Positions 29,370 through 37,881 of a stretch of 64,000 nucleotides of DNA are shown here, one piece after another (the stretch's first letter is position 1; every line of letters starts with the position of its first letter). The stretch is from positions 1,364,001-1,428,000 of the forward strand of contig NZ_CP159218.1 of assembly GCF_040438885.1 (NCBI RefSeq). The letters are read 5' to 3'. The translations under genes were made by a program, and so were the position numbers. The notes below the pieces were generated by a model. It was given only the letters and a program-made list of their open reading frames with translations. It was not told the origin of the DNA and did no database searches. Source of the stretch: Nakamurella sp. A5-74 (lineage in GTDB: Bacteria; Actinomycetota; Actinomycetes; Mycobacteriales; Nakamurellaceae).

Positions 29370-29812
29370 CCGCCGCCGGCAGCTGGGTGCGAGTGTGTCC
29401 GGTGGACGCCCTGACCATGGAACGCGGAGCGGCGGCGCTCGTCGACGGTATCCAGATCGCCCTCTTCCGGCTGGCGGACGGGAACGTCCATGCCGTCCAG
29501 CACCGCGACCCGTTCAGCGGAGCGAACGTGCTGGCCCGCGGCATCGTCGGCAGTCGGCAGGGGGAACCGACGGTGGCCTCGCCGATGTACAAGCAGGTCT
29601 TCTCGTTACGGACGGGTCGGTGTCTGGACCGGGCCGGCCGGGAGCCGGTGCCGGGTGACGACGGGAACCTCGTCGTCCATGCGGTGCAGGTGCGGCACGG
29701 CGCCGTGCACGTCGGTCCCGCGGTGAGCGGTCCTGCGGTGAGCGGTCCTGAGGCGAGCGGTCCTGCGGCGAGCGGTCTGCCGGCGGACGACCAGGTGGTG
29801 GTCCTGACGTGA
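29366..29812 (+). CDS. nirD: Nitrite reductase, small subunit
   Basis: NirD, 148 residues, is the Rieske-fold small subunit. The diagnostic stretch DPFSGANVLARGIVG and VASPMYKQVFSLRTG is present, and as in other NirD proteins the Rieske cluster ligands are missing. The C-terminus carries a tandem pentapeptide segment (29714-29773) that most NirD proteins lack. The ATG overlaps the nirB stop as ATGA, and its own stop overlaps cysG as GTGA. Confidence 0.93.
   Translation: MTAAGSWVRVCPVDALTMERGAAALVDGIQIALFRLADGNVHAVQHRDPFSGANVLARGIVGSRQGEPTVASPMYKQVFSLRTGRCLDRAGREPVPGDDGNLVVHAVQVRHGAVHVGPAVSGPAVSGPEASGPAASGLPADDQVVVLT
29714..29773 (+). repeat. Four-copy 15-bp in-frame repeat in nirD
   Basis: The units start at 29714, 29729, 29744 and 29759, each close to GGTCCTGCGGTGAGC. 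They encode GPAVS/GPAVS/GPEAS/GPAAS. Two or three substitutions separate the copies. It lies in the C-terminal tail, outside the conserved NirD fold. Confidence 0.9.
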
Positions 29813-31053
29813 CCACCCTGCTCGGCATCGACCTGCGCGGACGCCCGGTGCTCGTCACCGGCGGTGGACCGGTGGCGGCCAGGCGCGTCACGGCGATGGT
29901 CCGGGCCGGGGCACTGGTCAGGGTGGTCTCGCCGTGGATGTGTGAGGACATCCTCGACCTGCATGCGGAACATCCCGACGCCGTGCAGTTGCACCACCGC
30001 GAGGTCGCCGAGTCCGATGTGGATGACGTCTGGTTGGTGCACGGCGCCACCGGTGACCCGGCGACCAACCTGCAGCTGGCCGGCTGGGCGACCGAGCGCC
30101 GGGTGTTCTGCACCAATGGTGGAGCGGCTGACCGCGGTACGGCCAGGACGCCTGCCGTCACCCGGTCGGGGGAGGTGGTCATCGGGGTGGTGTCGGGCGG
30201 CGACACGGCAGGTTCCTCGCACGCCGATCCGCGTCGGGCCACCGTGCTGCGCGACCGGATCGCCGACCTGCTCGCCGAGGGCGAACTCGACCTGCGACGT
30301 CATCGTCCGGGAGCCGGTCGGGTGGTGCTGGTCGGCGGCGGTCCCGGGGCCGAGGACCTGATGACGGTGCGCGGTCGCCGTGCCCTTGCCGAGGCCGATG
30401 TGGTGGTCACCGACCGACTCGGGCCGTCCTCGCTGGTGCAGCGACTGCGTCCTGGGGTCGAGGTGATCGACGTGGGGAAGGCCCCGGACCACCATCCGGT
30501 CCCGCAGCAGCGGATCAACGAGATCCTCGTCGAACACGCCCGACGCGGTCGGGTGGTGGTGCGGCTGAAGGGCGGTGACCCGTTCGTCTTCGGCCGCGGC
30601 GGCGAGGAGGTCATCGCGTGCCGGGAGGCCGGGGTCGAGGTCTCGGTGGTCCCCGGGATCAGCAGCGCGCTCGCTGCTCCGGCACTGGCCGGCATCCCGA
30701 TCACCCAGCGGGGTCTGTCGACCTCGTTCCACGTCACGACCGGACACGGCGGCCTCGACCCGGCGGCCACGGCCGTCGTCGGCCTGCCGGGATCGGTGTT
30801 GGTCGTGCTGATGGGAGTGTCCGCGCTGGGTCTGATCGCCGAGCAGGCGGCCGCTGCCGGTGCGCCCGCCGACACCCCGATCGCGGTGGTGGAGAACGGG
30901 TCGACACCGCAGCAGCGGATCGTCCGCGGCACCCTGGGCACCATCCGGGCGATCGCGCGACAGCGGGCGATCGCTGCCCCGGCGGTCATCGTCATCGGTG
31001 CGGTCGCCGCGCCGGACGTGCTCGGTCCGTCACCGGAAACGGCGGCCGGGTGA
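29809..31053 (+). CDS. cysG: Siroheme synthase: precorrin-2 dehydrogenase plus uroporphyrinogen-III C-methyltransferase
   Basis: The 414-residue two-domain enzyme helps make the siroheme that NirB needs. The N-terminal domain (about 1-165) is the NAD-dependent precorrin-2 dehydrogenase with VLVTGGGPVAARRV. The C-terminal domain (about 170-410) is the SAM-dependent SUMT with VLVGGGPGAEDLMTVRG, RLKGGDPFVFGRGGEE and VVPGISSALAAPA. It may not chelate iron efficiently; a dedicated chelatase is encoded at 32174. The GTG overlaps the nirD stop. Confidence 0.95.
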   Translation: MTTLLGIDLRGRPVLVTGGGPVAARRVTAMVRAGALVRVVSPWMCEDILDLHAEHPDAVQLHHREVAESDVDDVWLVHGATGDPATNLQLAGWATERRVFCTNGGAADRGTARTPAVTRSGEVVIGVVSGGDTAGSSHADPRRATVLRDRIADLLAEGELDLRRHRPGAGRVVLVGGGPGAEDLMTVRGRRALAEADVVVTDRLGPSSLVQRLRPGVEVIDVGKAPDHHPVPQQRINEILVEHARRGRVVVRLKGGDPFVFGRGGEEVIACREAGVEVSVVPGISSALAAPALAGIPITQRGLSTSFHVTTGHGGLDPAATAVVGLPGSVLVVLMGVSALGLIAEQAAAAGAPADTPIAVVENGSTPQQRIVRGTLGTIRAIARQRAIAAPAVIVIGAVAAPDVLGPSPETAAG

Positions 31054-32177
31054 GCGAGCTCGGCGCCGCACTCGGCCAGGTGATGGCCGGCTGCACCGTC
31101 CTGCTCACGGGGGAGCGGCGGGCGTCCGAGCTGGCTGCTGCGCTGTCCAGGCGCGGGGCGAACATCCGTCATGCGCCTGCGCTGACGATGATCCCGTCGC
31201 CCGACGACGAGGCCCTGATCGCGCGCACCCGGGAGCTGATCGCCGCGCCGCCCGACGTCCTGGTGGTCTCGACCGGTATCGGCTTCCGCGCCTGGGTGGA
31301 GGCGGCCGACGTCCACGGGCTCGCGGAACGCCTCATCGTCGCGCTCGGCGGAGTCCGGCTCATCGCGCGCGGACCGAAGGCCCGCGGTGCGCTGCAGGCC
31401 GCGGGTCTGCATGCCGACTGGGTGGCCGAGTCCGAGACGTCCGCCGAGGTCGCCGAGGTGTTGCTGTCGGAGGGCGTCGACGGCAGCAGGATCGCACTGC
31501 AGCACCACGGTGCCGGCGCGGACGGGTTGGACGAGGTGTTCCGGGCCGCCGGCGCCGAGGTGATGGCACTGGAGGTCTACCGGTGGGGCCCACCGCCCGA
31601 TCCCGCGTTGCTGCAGGAGTCGGTCCTGGACGCGGCGGACGGTCGGATCGACGCCGTCGTGTTCACCTCCGCCCCCGGGGCGGAGGCGTGGCTGTCGGCC
31701 GCGGAGTGTGCCGGGGTGGCGGACCTACTCGTCGACCGGGCCCAGCGTGGTCTGCTGGTGACCGCCGCGGTCGGACCGGTGACGGCGAAACCGTTGCAGC
31801 GCCGCGGTATCGACCCGCTGCAGCCCGAGCGGAGCCGGCTCGGTGCGCTGGTCAGGGTGATGATCGCGCACTACGAACAGGCGGGCGCCGTCGCCCTGCG
31901 GACCGCAGCGGGTGCGCTGCAGCTGCGAGCCAGGATGGCCGTGCTCGACGGGCGGGTCCTGGCGCTGTCACCGAGCGGTCTGCTGGTACTCAGGTTGCTG
32001 GCCCAGGCGCAGGGGGACGTGGTGCCGCGGGCCGACATCCTGCAGGCGCTGCCCGGTGACTCGCAGGACCCGCACGCCGCCGAAGTGGCCATCGCTCGGC
32101 TCCGTGAGGCCGCAGGCGAGCGTGGGCTGGTGCGGACGGTGGTCAAACGGGGCTATCGACTGGTGCTGGCGGAATGA
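31050..32177 (+). CDS. Uroporphyrinogen-III synthase-like protein with C-terminal winged-helix DNA-binding domain
   Basis: The 375-residue protein combines a HemD-like domain (about 10-270; LLTGERRASELAAALSRRG, LVVSTGIGFRAWVEAA, VVFTSAPGAEAWL) with a C-terminal OmpR/PhoB-type winged helix (about 285-375; LALSPSGLLVLRLLAQAQGDVVPR and VRTVVKRGYRLV). It is the Rv0260c type of actinobacterial fusion found with nitrite reductase genes. It could supply uroporphyrinogen III, regulate the operon, or sense a tetrapyrrole intermediate; the sequence does not decide. The GTG overlaps cysG and the stop overlaps the chelatase ATG. Confidence 0.88.
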   Translation: MSELGAALGQVMAGCTVLLTGERRASELAAALSRRGANIRHAPALTMIPSPDDEALIARTRELIAAPPDVLVVSTGIGFRAWVEAADVHGLAERLIVALGGVRLIARGPKARGALQAAGLHADWVAESETSAEVAEVLLSEGVDGSRIALQHHGAGADGLDEVFRAAGAEVMALEVYRWGPPPDPALLQESVLDAADGRIDAVVFTSAPGAEAWLSAAECAGVADLLVDRAQRGLLVTAAVGPVTAKPLQRRGIDPLQPERSRLGALVRVMIAHYEQAGAVALRTAAGALQLRARMAVLDGRVLALSPSGLLVLRLLAQAQGDVVPRADILQALPGDSQDPHAAEVAIARLREAAGERGLVRTVVKRGYRLVLAE

Positions 32178-32980
32178 CGGCGGGCGTCAGCCGGGTCGAC
32201 GCGCGCGCACCGGCCGGGGCGCAGCCGGGCGGTGCAGAGCTGGACGGCCGTTTCCGGCTCGGTCGCACGCGCGGACCGTTGCCCGTGCTCATCGGCTGCT
32301 CGCACGGGACCGCTGATCCCGAGGGACGGGCCGCGATCCGCGCTCTGTTGCAGCAGGTGAGGCTCGCCGCGGCGACGCTGGGGTGCGCTGAGATCGACGT
32401 CGTCGAGTCCTTCGTCGACGTGCAGCACCCGCAGATCGGCGAGGTCGTTGCGAGCGTCCTGCACACGGCGGCCGCCGGCGCCGTGGTGGTGCCGTTGCTG
32501 CTGTCGGGTGGCTTCCACGTCCACGTCGACATCGCCGCGGCGGTTGGTGGCACCGGGATGCGTGCCGTGGCCTCCCGGCCGCTCGGCCCCGACCCGCGGC
32601 TCGTCCAGATCCTGCTCGAACGCATCAAGGAGGCCGGTGTCGACGAAGCGAGGGCGGTGGTGATCGCGGCCGCCGGATCGTCCGATCCGCGCGCCGGACG
32701 GGACGTCGAGGCGGTCGCAGCCGCGCTCGCGCAGCAGAGATCGGGCCCGGTCAGCGTCGGGTACGGCGCAATGGCCCCCCCGACCGTCGACGAGGCCGTC
32801 GACGCTGCAGGACCTCTCGCTGCCGCGGCCAGCTACCTGTTGGCGCCGGGGCACTTCCACGGCCGCGTCCGGGCAGCGGGAGCCGCCGTCGTGACCCGGC
32901 CGCTGGCGCCGCACCCGTTGCTGGCCGAGATCGTGCTCGACCGCTACGCGGCAGCGGTGCTGCGCGGCCGCCGCTCCTAG
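32174..32980 (+). CDS. Sirohydrochlorin chelatase (CbiX/SirB family)
   Basis: The 268-residue two-repeat chelatase inserts Fe2+ (or Co2+) into sirohydrochlorin. The N-terminal repeat has LIGCSHGTADPEG, with the metal-binding histidine, and VPLLLSGGFHVHVDI. The C-terminal half has VVIAAAGSSDPRAG and YLLAPGHFHGR. It completes the siroheme route begun by cysG, and homologues (Rv0259c type) occupy the same place in mycobacteria. It is the last gene of the nitrate operon. Its stop TAG forms part of the next gene's -10 hexamer. Confidence 0.9.
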   Translation: MTAGVSRVDARAPAGAQPGGAELDGRFRLGRTRGPLPVLIGCSHGTADPEGRAAIRALLQQVRLAAATLGCAEIDVVESFVDVQHPQIGEVVASVLHTAAAGAVVVPLLLSGGFHVHVDIAAAVGGTGMRAVASRPLGPDPRLVQILLERIKEAGVDEARAVVIAAAGSSDPRAGRDVEAVAAALAQQRSGPVSVGYGAMAPPTVDEAVDAAGPLAAAASYLLAPGHFHGRVRAAGAAVVTRPLAPHPLLAEIVLDRYAAAVLRGRRS

Positions 32981-32983
32981 ACT
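32978..32983 (+). promoter_or_regulatory. -10 hexamer TAGACT, leaderless start of pseudouridine synthase gene
   Basis: TAGACT overlaps the TAG stop of the chelatase gene and is followed by six bases and the GTG at 32990. The next gene can therefore be transcribed independently of the nitrate operon. Confidence 0.6.
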
Positions 32984-32989
32984 CTGGCG

Positions 32990-33925
32990 GTGCCCTCACG
33001 ATCCCCGCTGCCACCCCGGTTCGGGTTGGACGCTGCTCGGATCCGCACGCCGCAGCAGGGTCACTGGGCCACCGTGCGGGAATGGCTGCACTGGAAGCTG
33101 ACCCGGGTACCGGACGAGGACGTCGATGCGGCGCTGGCCGCGGGGGAGTACGTCGACGACGACGGTCGGCCGCTCACGCAGGACACCGCATTCGTGCCAG
33201 AGCAGCGCATCTGGTTCCACCGGGAGCTGCCGGTCGAGGTGGACGTCCCGTTCGACATTCCGGTGCTGTACCGGGACGAGCGGATCGTGGTGGTGGACAA
33301 GCCGCACTTCCTGGCCACCATCCCGCGCGGTCAGCACATCCGCCAGACCGTCGTCGTGCGGCTCCGTCGTGAGCTCGACCTTCCCGAGCTGTCGCCGGTG
33401 CACCGCCTGGACCGCGCCACCGCGGGGGTGCTGCTGCTGACCACCGAGCAGCAGTGGCGTGGGCCATATCAGAACATCTTCCGCGATCGGTTGGCGCGCA
33501 AGAACTATCACGCGATCGCCGGCTTCCGGGACGACCTGGAGCTGCCGCGCGAGGTGCGCAGCCACATCGCCAAGGACCGCGGCACGATCCAGGCGTACGA
33601 GGTGCAGGGCGCCGAGCCCAATGCCGTCACCCGGATCGAGCTGCTGGACCGCCAGGGTGCGCAGGCGCTCTACCGGCTCGAACCCACCACCGGCCGCACC
33701 CACCAGTTGCGGGTGCACCTCGCGTCGCTGGGCATCCCGATCGTCGGGGACGCGCTGTATCCCGAACTGCTCGAGGTGGCTCCCGACGACTTCTCCGCGC
33801 CGCTGCAACTGCTCGCCCAGCGACTCGCCTTCCGCGACCCGATCACCGGAGCGGACCGGGAGTTCCTCAGCGAGCGGGAGCTGGTGGGTGCTCCCCGATT
33901 TGGGCGGCCGGGGGATGACGGGTAG
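32990..33925 (+). CDS. RluA-family pseudouridine synthase
   Basis: The 311-residue enzyme isomerises specific uridines in rRNA or tRNA. The catalytic aspartate lies in PVHRLDRATAGVLLL. IVVVDKPHFLATIP and the C-terminal GRTHQLRVHLASLGIPIVGDALYP are family motifs. An N-terminal region with WLHWKLTRVPDEDVDAAL resembles a degenerate S4-like segment. The target uridine cannot be predicted. GTG start, leaderless pattern, promoter in the preceding stop codon. Confidence 0.9.
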   Translation: MPSRSPLPPRFGLDAARIRTPQQGHWATVREWLHWKLTRVPDEDVDAALAAGEYVDDDGRPLTQDTAFVPEQRIWFHRELPVEVDVPFDIPVLYRDERIVVVDKPHFLATIPRGQHIRQTVVVRLRRELDLPELSPVHRLDRATAGVLLLTTEQQWRGPYQNIFRDRLARKNYHAIAGFRDDLELPREVRSHIAKDRGTIQAYEVQGAEPNAVTRIELLDRQGAQALYRLEPTTGRTHQLRVHLASLGIPIVGDALYPELLEVAPDDFSAPLQLLAQRLAFRDPITGADREFLSERELVGAPRFGRPGDDG

Positions 33926-33928
33926 TCT
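33900..33928 (+). promoter_or_regulatory. Candidate spc-segment promoter
   Basis: A -35 TTGGGC at 33900-33905 and a -10 TAGTCT at 33923-33928 are separated by 17 bases. They overlap the end of the preceding gene. The architecture matches the S10 promoter (TTGGCC-17-CATACT). Transcription would begin near 33935, about 345 bases before rplN. Confidence 0.55.
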
Positions 33929-34279
33929 TCGGACCAGGTAGCTGTGTGCGCAGGTCTGTGCGAGAGCACGACGGCAGGCAGCAGCTGCTGATTGGCTCGG
34001 TGGGGTCGGAAATCCTGCCGAGGCTCCGTTCTTCCTTCTCGTCCCTGATGTGAACTCCCGCGCTCGCGCGGGACCGGTTCATCCTGGCCCAGGCCAACAG
34101 GCAAGAGTGAAAAGGCGGGTCCGATCGCCCAGCGATCGAGCTTCCCGTACTTCCTCTTGTCTTTTCGCGTGTGTTCGGCGGTGTGTACCAGTGTCCATCC
34201 CAGGGACAGGGATACGGCTACGGAACCACACACCGTCGGCGCCCTCGGGCGCCGCAGGATCGAATGAGGAACGACTGCT
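33926..34279 (+). other. 354-bp spc leader region with two hairpins
   Basis: No gene is visible. A 7-bp hairpin with CTCG loop lies at 34056-34073 (TCCCGCG/CGCGGGA). A second 7-bp hairpin, also with a CTCG loop, lies at 34237-34254 (CGGCGCC/GGCGCCG), 10 bases before the rplN Shine-Dalgarno TGAGGAACG. The placement suggests a leader that could control spc translation, but no specific ribosomal-protein binding motif is recognised. Confidence 0.5.
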
Positions 34280-34648
34280 GTGATTCAGCAAGAGTCGCGT
34301 CTCCGGGTTGCCGACAACAGCGGCGCCAAGGAGCTCCTGTGCATCCGCGTACTGGGCGGCTCCGGCCGCCGCTACGCGGGCATCGGCGACAAGATCATCG
34401 CCACCGTCAAGGACGCGCAGCCCGGTGCCGCCGTCAAGAAGGGCGACGTCGTCACCGCCGTCATCGTCCGCACCGTCAAGGAGAAGCGTCGTCCGGACGG
34501 CAGCTACATCAAGTTCGACGAGAACGCCGCCGTGCTCATCAAGGGTGACGGCGATCCCCGCGGGACCCGCATCTTCGGGCCGGTCGGCCGCGAGCTGCGC
34601 GACGCCCGCTACATGAAGATCATCTCTCTCGCGAACGAGGTGTTGTGA
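34280..34648 (+). CDS. rplN: 50S ribosomal protein L14
   Basis: L14, 122 residues, sits at the subunit interface. [36 protein letters not shown] is canonical. The GTG at 34280 is fixed by homology with a GAGG eight to ten bases upstream. First gene of the spc segment. Confidence 0.98.
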   Translation: MIQQESRLRVADNSGAKELLCIRVLGGSGRRYAGIGDKIIATVKDAQPGAAVKKGDVVTAVIVRTVKEKRRPDGSYIKFDENAAVLIKGDGDPRGTRIFGPVGRELRDARYMKIISLANEVL

Positions 34649-34650
34649 CG

Positions 34651-34971
34651 ATGAGCATGAAGGTACGCAAGGGCGACACCGTCCTCATCATCGCCGGCAA
34701 GGACAAGGGTGCGAAGGGCAAGGTCATCCAGGCCTACCCCGAGACCGGCAAGGTCCTCGTCGAGGGTGTCAACCGGATCAAGAAGCACACCAAGGTCTCC
34801 ACGACCGAGCGTGGTGCCAAGTCCGGCGGCATCGTCACCCAGGAAGCCGCGATCCAGGCCTCCAACGTGATGGTGGTCGACGGCGACAACAAGCCGACGC
34901 GCATCGGTAAGCGCACCGACTCCGAAGGACGCCGCGTCCGCGTGTCGCGTCGTTCCGGCAAGGACATCTGA
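34651..34971 (+). CDS. rplX: 50S ribosomal protein L24
   Basis: L24, 106 residues, is an assembly initiator with a KOW motif ([22 protein letters not shown]). The ATG at 34651 is ten bases after GAGG. A GTG at 34645 that overlaps the rplN stop is an alternative start adding two residues. Its stop overlaps rplE by one base. Confidence 0.97.
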   Translation: MSMKVRKGDTVLIIAGKDKGAKGKVIQAYPETGKVLVEGVNRIKKHTKVSTTERGAKSGGIVTQEAAIQASNVMVVDGDNKPTRIGKRTDSEGRRVRVSRRSGKDI

Positions 34972-35540
34972 TGACCAGTGCAACCGAGGACCGGGTCGTC
35001 CCCCGGCTCAAGACCCGCTACCTGGACGAGATCAAGCCTGCGCTGCAGAGCGAGTTCTCCTTCTCCAACGTCATGCTGATCCCCGGCCTGGTCAAGGTCG
35101 TCGTCAACATGGGTGTCGGCGAGGCAGCCCGCGACGCGAAGCTGATCGAGGGCGCCGTGCGCGACCTCGCGACGATCACCGGCCAGAAGCCCGAGGTCAA
35201 GAAGGCCCGCAAGTCGATCGCCCAGTTCAAGCTGCGCGAGGGCATGCCGATCGGCGCCAAGGTCACCCTGCGCAACGACCGGATGTGGGAGTTCCTCGAT
35301 CGGCTGGTGTCGATCGCGCTGCCCCGTATCCGCGACTTCCGCGGCCTGTCCGACCGTCAGTTCGACGGCAACGGCAACTACACCTTCGGTCTCAACGAGC
35401 AGTCGATGTTCCACGAGATCGACATCGACCGGATCGATCGTCCGCGCGGTATGGACATCACCGTCGTGACCACGGCCAACAACGACGACGAGGGTCGGGC
35501 GCTCCTGCGGCACCTGGGCTTCCCCTTCAAGGAGAACTGA
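34971..35540 (+). CDS. rplE: 50S ribosomal protein L5
   Basis: L5, 189 residues, binds 5S rRNA in the central protuberance. [29 protein letters not shown] and [20 protein letters not shown] are canonical. Its ATG shares a base with the rplX stop (TGATG). Confidence 0.98.
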   Translation: MTSATEDRVVPRLKTRYLDEIKPALQSEFSFSNVMLIPGLVKVVVNMGVGEAARDAKLIEGAVRDLATITGQKPEVKKARKSIAQFKLREGMPIGAKVTLRNDRMWEFLDRLVSIALPRIRDFRGLSDRQFDGNGNYTFGLNEQSMFHEIDIDRIDRPRGMDITVVTTANNDDEGRALLRHLGFPFKEN

Positions 35541-35544
35541 TCCC

Positions 35545-35730
35545 ATGGCGAAGACTGCTCTGATCAACAAGGCCAAGCGCAAGCCGAAGTTCGCGGTGCG
35601 CGGCTACACCCGCTGCAACCGCTGCGGCCGGCCGCACTCGGTGTACCGCAAGTTCGGCCTGTGCCGGATCTGCCTGCGCGAGATGGCGCACAACGGCGAA
35701 CTGCCGGGCGTCACCAAGTCCTCCTGGTAA
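35545..35730 (+). CDS. rpsZ: 30S ribosomal protein S14, zinc-binding type Z
   Basis: S14 type Z, 61 residues. A zinc site is formed by CNRC and CRIC, 12 residues apart, as in the C+ form used under zinc-replete conditions. Many actinobacteria also carry a zinc-free rpsN elsewhere, which cannot be assessed here. A 123-base gap follows before rpsH. Confidence 0.98.
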   Translation: MAKTALINKAKRKPKFAVRGYTRCNRCGRPHSVYRKFGLCRICLREMAHNGELPGVTKSSW

Positions 35731-35853
35731 CTCGCTTCTTCCACTATTCGGCCAGGCCCGCACAGTGACCTGCGAAGGACGGCAAGAGCTTGCTCTTTCC
35801 GATGCCCTCGCGGAGCGATGTCAGGGAACCGGCCGAGAAAGGCACCACACGAC

Positions 35854-36252
35854 ATGACGATGACCGATCCGATCGCGGACTTCCTGACCCGCATCCGGAA
35901 CGCGAACTCCGCCTTCCACGAGCAGGTGGCGATGCCGTTCTCCAAGCTCAAGGGGAACATCGCCGACATCCTCGTCAAGGAGGGCTACATCGCCTCCTGG
36001 ACCACCGTCGACGCCACCGTGGGCAAGTCCCTGGTGATCGACCTCAAGTACGGCCCCAGCCGCGAGCGCTCCATCGCGGGCGTCACGCGCGTCAGCAAGC
36101 CCGGTCTGCGTATCTACGCGAAGTCGACCGAGCTGCCCAAGGTCCTCGGTGGCCTGGGTATCGCCATCATCTCCACCTCCACCGGCCTGCTGACCGACCG
36201 TCAGGCTGCCCGACAGAAGGTGGGCGGGGAAGTCCTCGCCTACGTCTGGTAA
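35854..36252 (+). CDS. rpsH: 30S ribosomal protein S8
   Basis: S8, 132 residues, binds the central domain of 16S rRNA; in enterobacteria it also represses the spc operon. [16 protein letters not shown] and the C-terminal [22 protein letters not shown] are canonical. The ATG at 35854 has a GAGAAAGG 11 bases upstream and matches the family N-terminus; the upstream in-frame start at 35818 is not supported. Confidence 0.97.
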   Translation: MTMTDPIADFLTRIRNANSAFHEQVAMPFSKLKGNIADILVKEGYIASWTTVDATVGKSLVIDLKYGPSRERSIAGVTRVSKPGLRIYAKSTELPKVLGGLGIAIISTSTGLLTDRQAARQKVGGEVLAYVW

Positions 36253-36282
36253 CGGGTAAGACGAAGAAAGGCATCGAAGAAA

Positions 36283-36819
36283 ATGTCGCGAATCGGAAAA
36301 CAGCCGATCTCGGTACCCACCGGGGTCGACGTGACCATCCACGGCTCGCGCGTCACGGTCAAGGGGCCCAAGGGCACCCTCGAGCACACCGTTGTCGAGC
36401 CGATCCAGGTGGCGAACGAGGACGGCGTGGTCCTGGTGACCCGTCCCAACGACGAGCGTGAAGCGCGGGCCCGCCACGGCCTGACCCGCAGCCTCGTCAA
36501 CAACATGGTCGTCGGCGTCACCGAGGGGTACTCCAAGACCCTCGAGATCGTCGGCGTCGGCTACCGCGTGCAGGCCAGGGGCAGCGACCTCGAGTTCGCC
36601 CTCGGTTACTCGCACCCGGTGCCGGTCCCCGCTCCGGCCGGGATCTCTTTCGTCGTCGAGTCCCCGATCAAGTTCCGCGTCGAGGGCATCGACAAGCAGC
36701 TGGTCGGAGAGGTCGCCGCAAACATCCGCAAGCTGCGTCGCCCTGATCCGTACAAGGGCAAGGGCGTCCGGTACTCGGGCGAGCAGATCCGCCGCAAGGT
36801 CGGAAAGACGGGTAAGTGA
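36283..36819 (+). CDS. rplF: 50S ribosomal protein L6
   Basis: L6, 178 residues, lies at the base of the L7/L12 stalk. [14 protein letters not shown] and the C-terminal [27 protein letters not shown] are diagnostic. It is preceded by a purine-rich Shine-Dalgarno (GAAGAAAGG). Confidence 0.98.
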   Translation: MSRIGKQPISVPTGVDVTIHGSRVTVKGPKGTLEHTVVEPIQVANEDGVVLVTRPNDEREARARHGLTRSLVNNMVVGVTEGYSKTLEIVGVGYRVQARGSDLEFALGYSHPVPVPAPAGISFVVESPIKFRVEGIDKQLVGEVAANIRKLRRPDPYKGKGVRYSGEQIRRKVGKTGK

Positions 36820-36821
36820 CC

Positions 36822-37190
36822 ATGACGAAGAACATCTCCCAGCAGCGGGCCCAGTCCCGTACGCGACGGCATTTCCGACTGCGCAAGAAGGTCGTCGGCA
36901 GCGCCGCACGGCCGCGCCTGGTCGTCACCCGCTCTGCGCGCCACATCGGCGTGCAGGTGGTGGACGATACGCTCGGCCGTACCCTGGCTGCGGCGTCGAC
37001 CCTCGAGGCCGACCTGCGCGGCCACGACGGCGACAAGACGGCCAAGGCCCGCAAGGTCGGCGAGCTGATCGCCGAGCGCGCCAAGGCTGCCGGTGTCGAC
37101 GCGGTCGTGTTCGACCGCTCCGGCGACAAGTACCACGGCCGCATCGCGGCTCTGGCTGATGGCGCCCGTGGCGCCGGGCTGGAGTTCTGA
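36822..37190 (+). CDS. rplR: 50S ribosomal protein L18
   Basis: L18, 122 residues, binds 5S r[24 protein letters not shown] and the C-terminal [26 protein letters not shown] identify it. ATG 36822 is preferred; a GTG at 36816 overlapping the rplF stop is possible. Confidence 0.97.
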   Translation: MTKNISQQRAQSRTRRHFRLRKKVVGSAARPRLVVTRSARHIGVQVVDDTLGRTLAAASTLEADLRGHDGDKTAKARKVGELIAERAKAAGVDAVVFDRSGDKYHGRIAALADGARGAGLEF

Positions 37191-37191
37191 G

Positions 37192-37239
37192 ATGACCGTG
37201 CACAGCATTTCTGCCACTGACATCGAGAGGGACATCTGA
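37192..37239 (+). other. 15-codon mini-ORF between rplR and rpsE
   Basis: ATG at 37192 opens a 15-residue frame ([15 protein letters not shown]) whose TGA overlaps the rpsE ATG as TGATG. The rpsE Shine-Dalgarno GAGAGGG lies inside it. It could couple rpsE translation to upstream ribosomes or be chance. Confidence 0.3.
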
Positions 37240-37880
37240 TGCCCGGACCCGCACGTCGCGACGCTCGCGGCGGCACCACCGACGCCGCTGCCGCCGGCGG
37301 TTCGTCGGATCGTCGCGACAACCGTCGCGGTGGCCGCGACAACCGTCGTGATGCCCCGCCGGAGAAGAGCCCCTTCATCGAGCGGATCGTCGTGACGAAC
37401 CGCGTCTCCAAGGTCGTCCAGGGTGGACGCCGCTTCTCCTTCACCGCTCTGGTGGTCGTCGGCGACGGCGACGGACAGGTCGGCGTCGGCTACGGCAAGG
37501 CCAAGGAGATCCCCGCCGCCATCTCCAAGGGTGTCGAGGAAGCCAAGAAATCCATGTTCCGGGTTCCCCGGATCGCCGGCACGATTCCGCACCGTGTCCA
37601 GGGAGAGGCTGCAGCCGGCGTCGTCCTGCTGCGTCCGGCCAGCCCCGGTACCGGTGTGATCGCCGGTGGTCCCGTCCGCGCCGTCCTGGAAGCCGCCGGC
37701 ATCCACGACATCCTGAGCAAGTCGCTCGGTTCGGACAACCCGATCAACATCGTGCACGCCACCGTCGCTGCGCTGAAGATGCTGCAGCGGCCGGAAGAGG
37801 TCGCGGCCCGCCGTGGTCTCCCGATCGAGGACGTCGCGCCGGCAGCCATGCTGCGGGCTCGCGCCGGCCAAGGAGTCTGA
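37239..37880 (+). CDS. rpsE: 30S ribosomal protein S5
   Basis: S5, 213 residues, acts in decoding fidelity with S3 and S4. [23 protein letters not shown] and [14 protein letters not shown] are canonical. A 40-residue Arg/Gly/Asp-rich N-terminal extension ([16 protein letters not shown]) precedes the core, as in many actinobacterial S5 proteins. Confidence 0.98.
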   Translation: MPGPARRDARGGTTDAAAAGGSSDRRDNRRGGRDNRRDAPPEKSPFIERIVVTNRVSKVVQGGRRFSFTALVVVGDGDGQVGVGYGKAKEIPAAISKGVEEAKKSMFRVPRIAGTIPHRVQGEAAAGVVLLRPASPGTGVIAGGPVRAVLEAAGIHDILSKSLGSDNPINIVHATVAALKMLQRPEEVAARRGLPIEDVAPAAMLRARAGQGV

Positions 37881-37881
37881 C

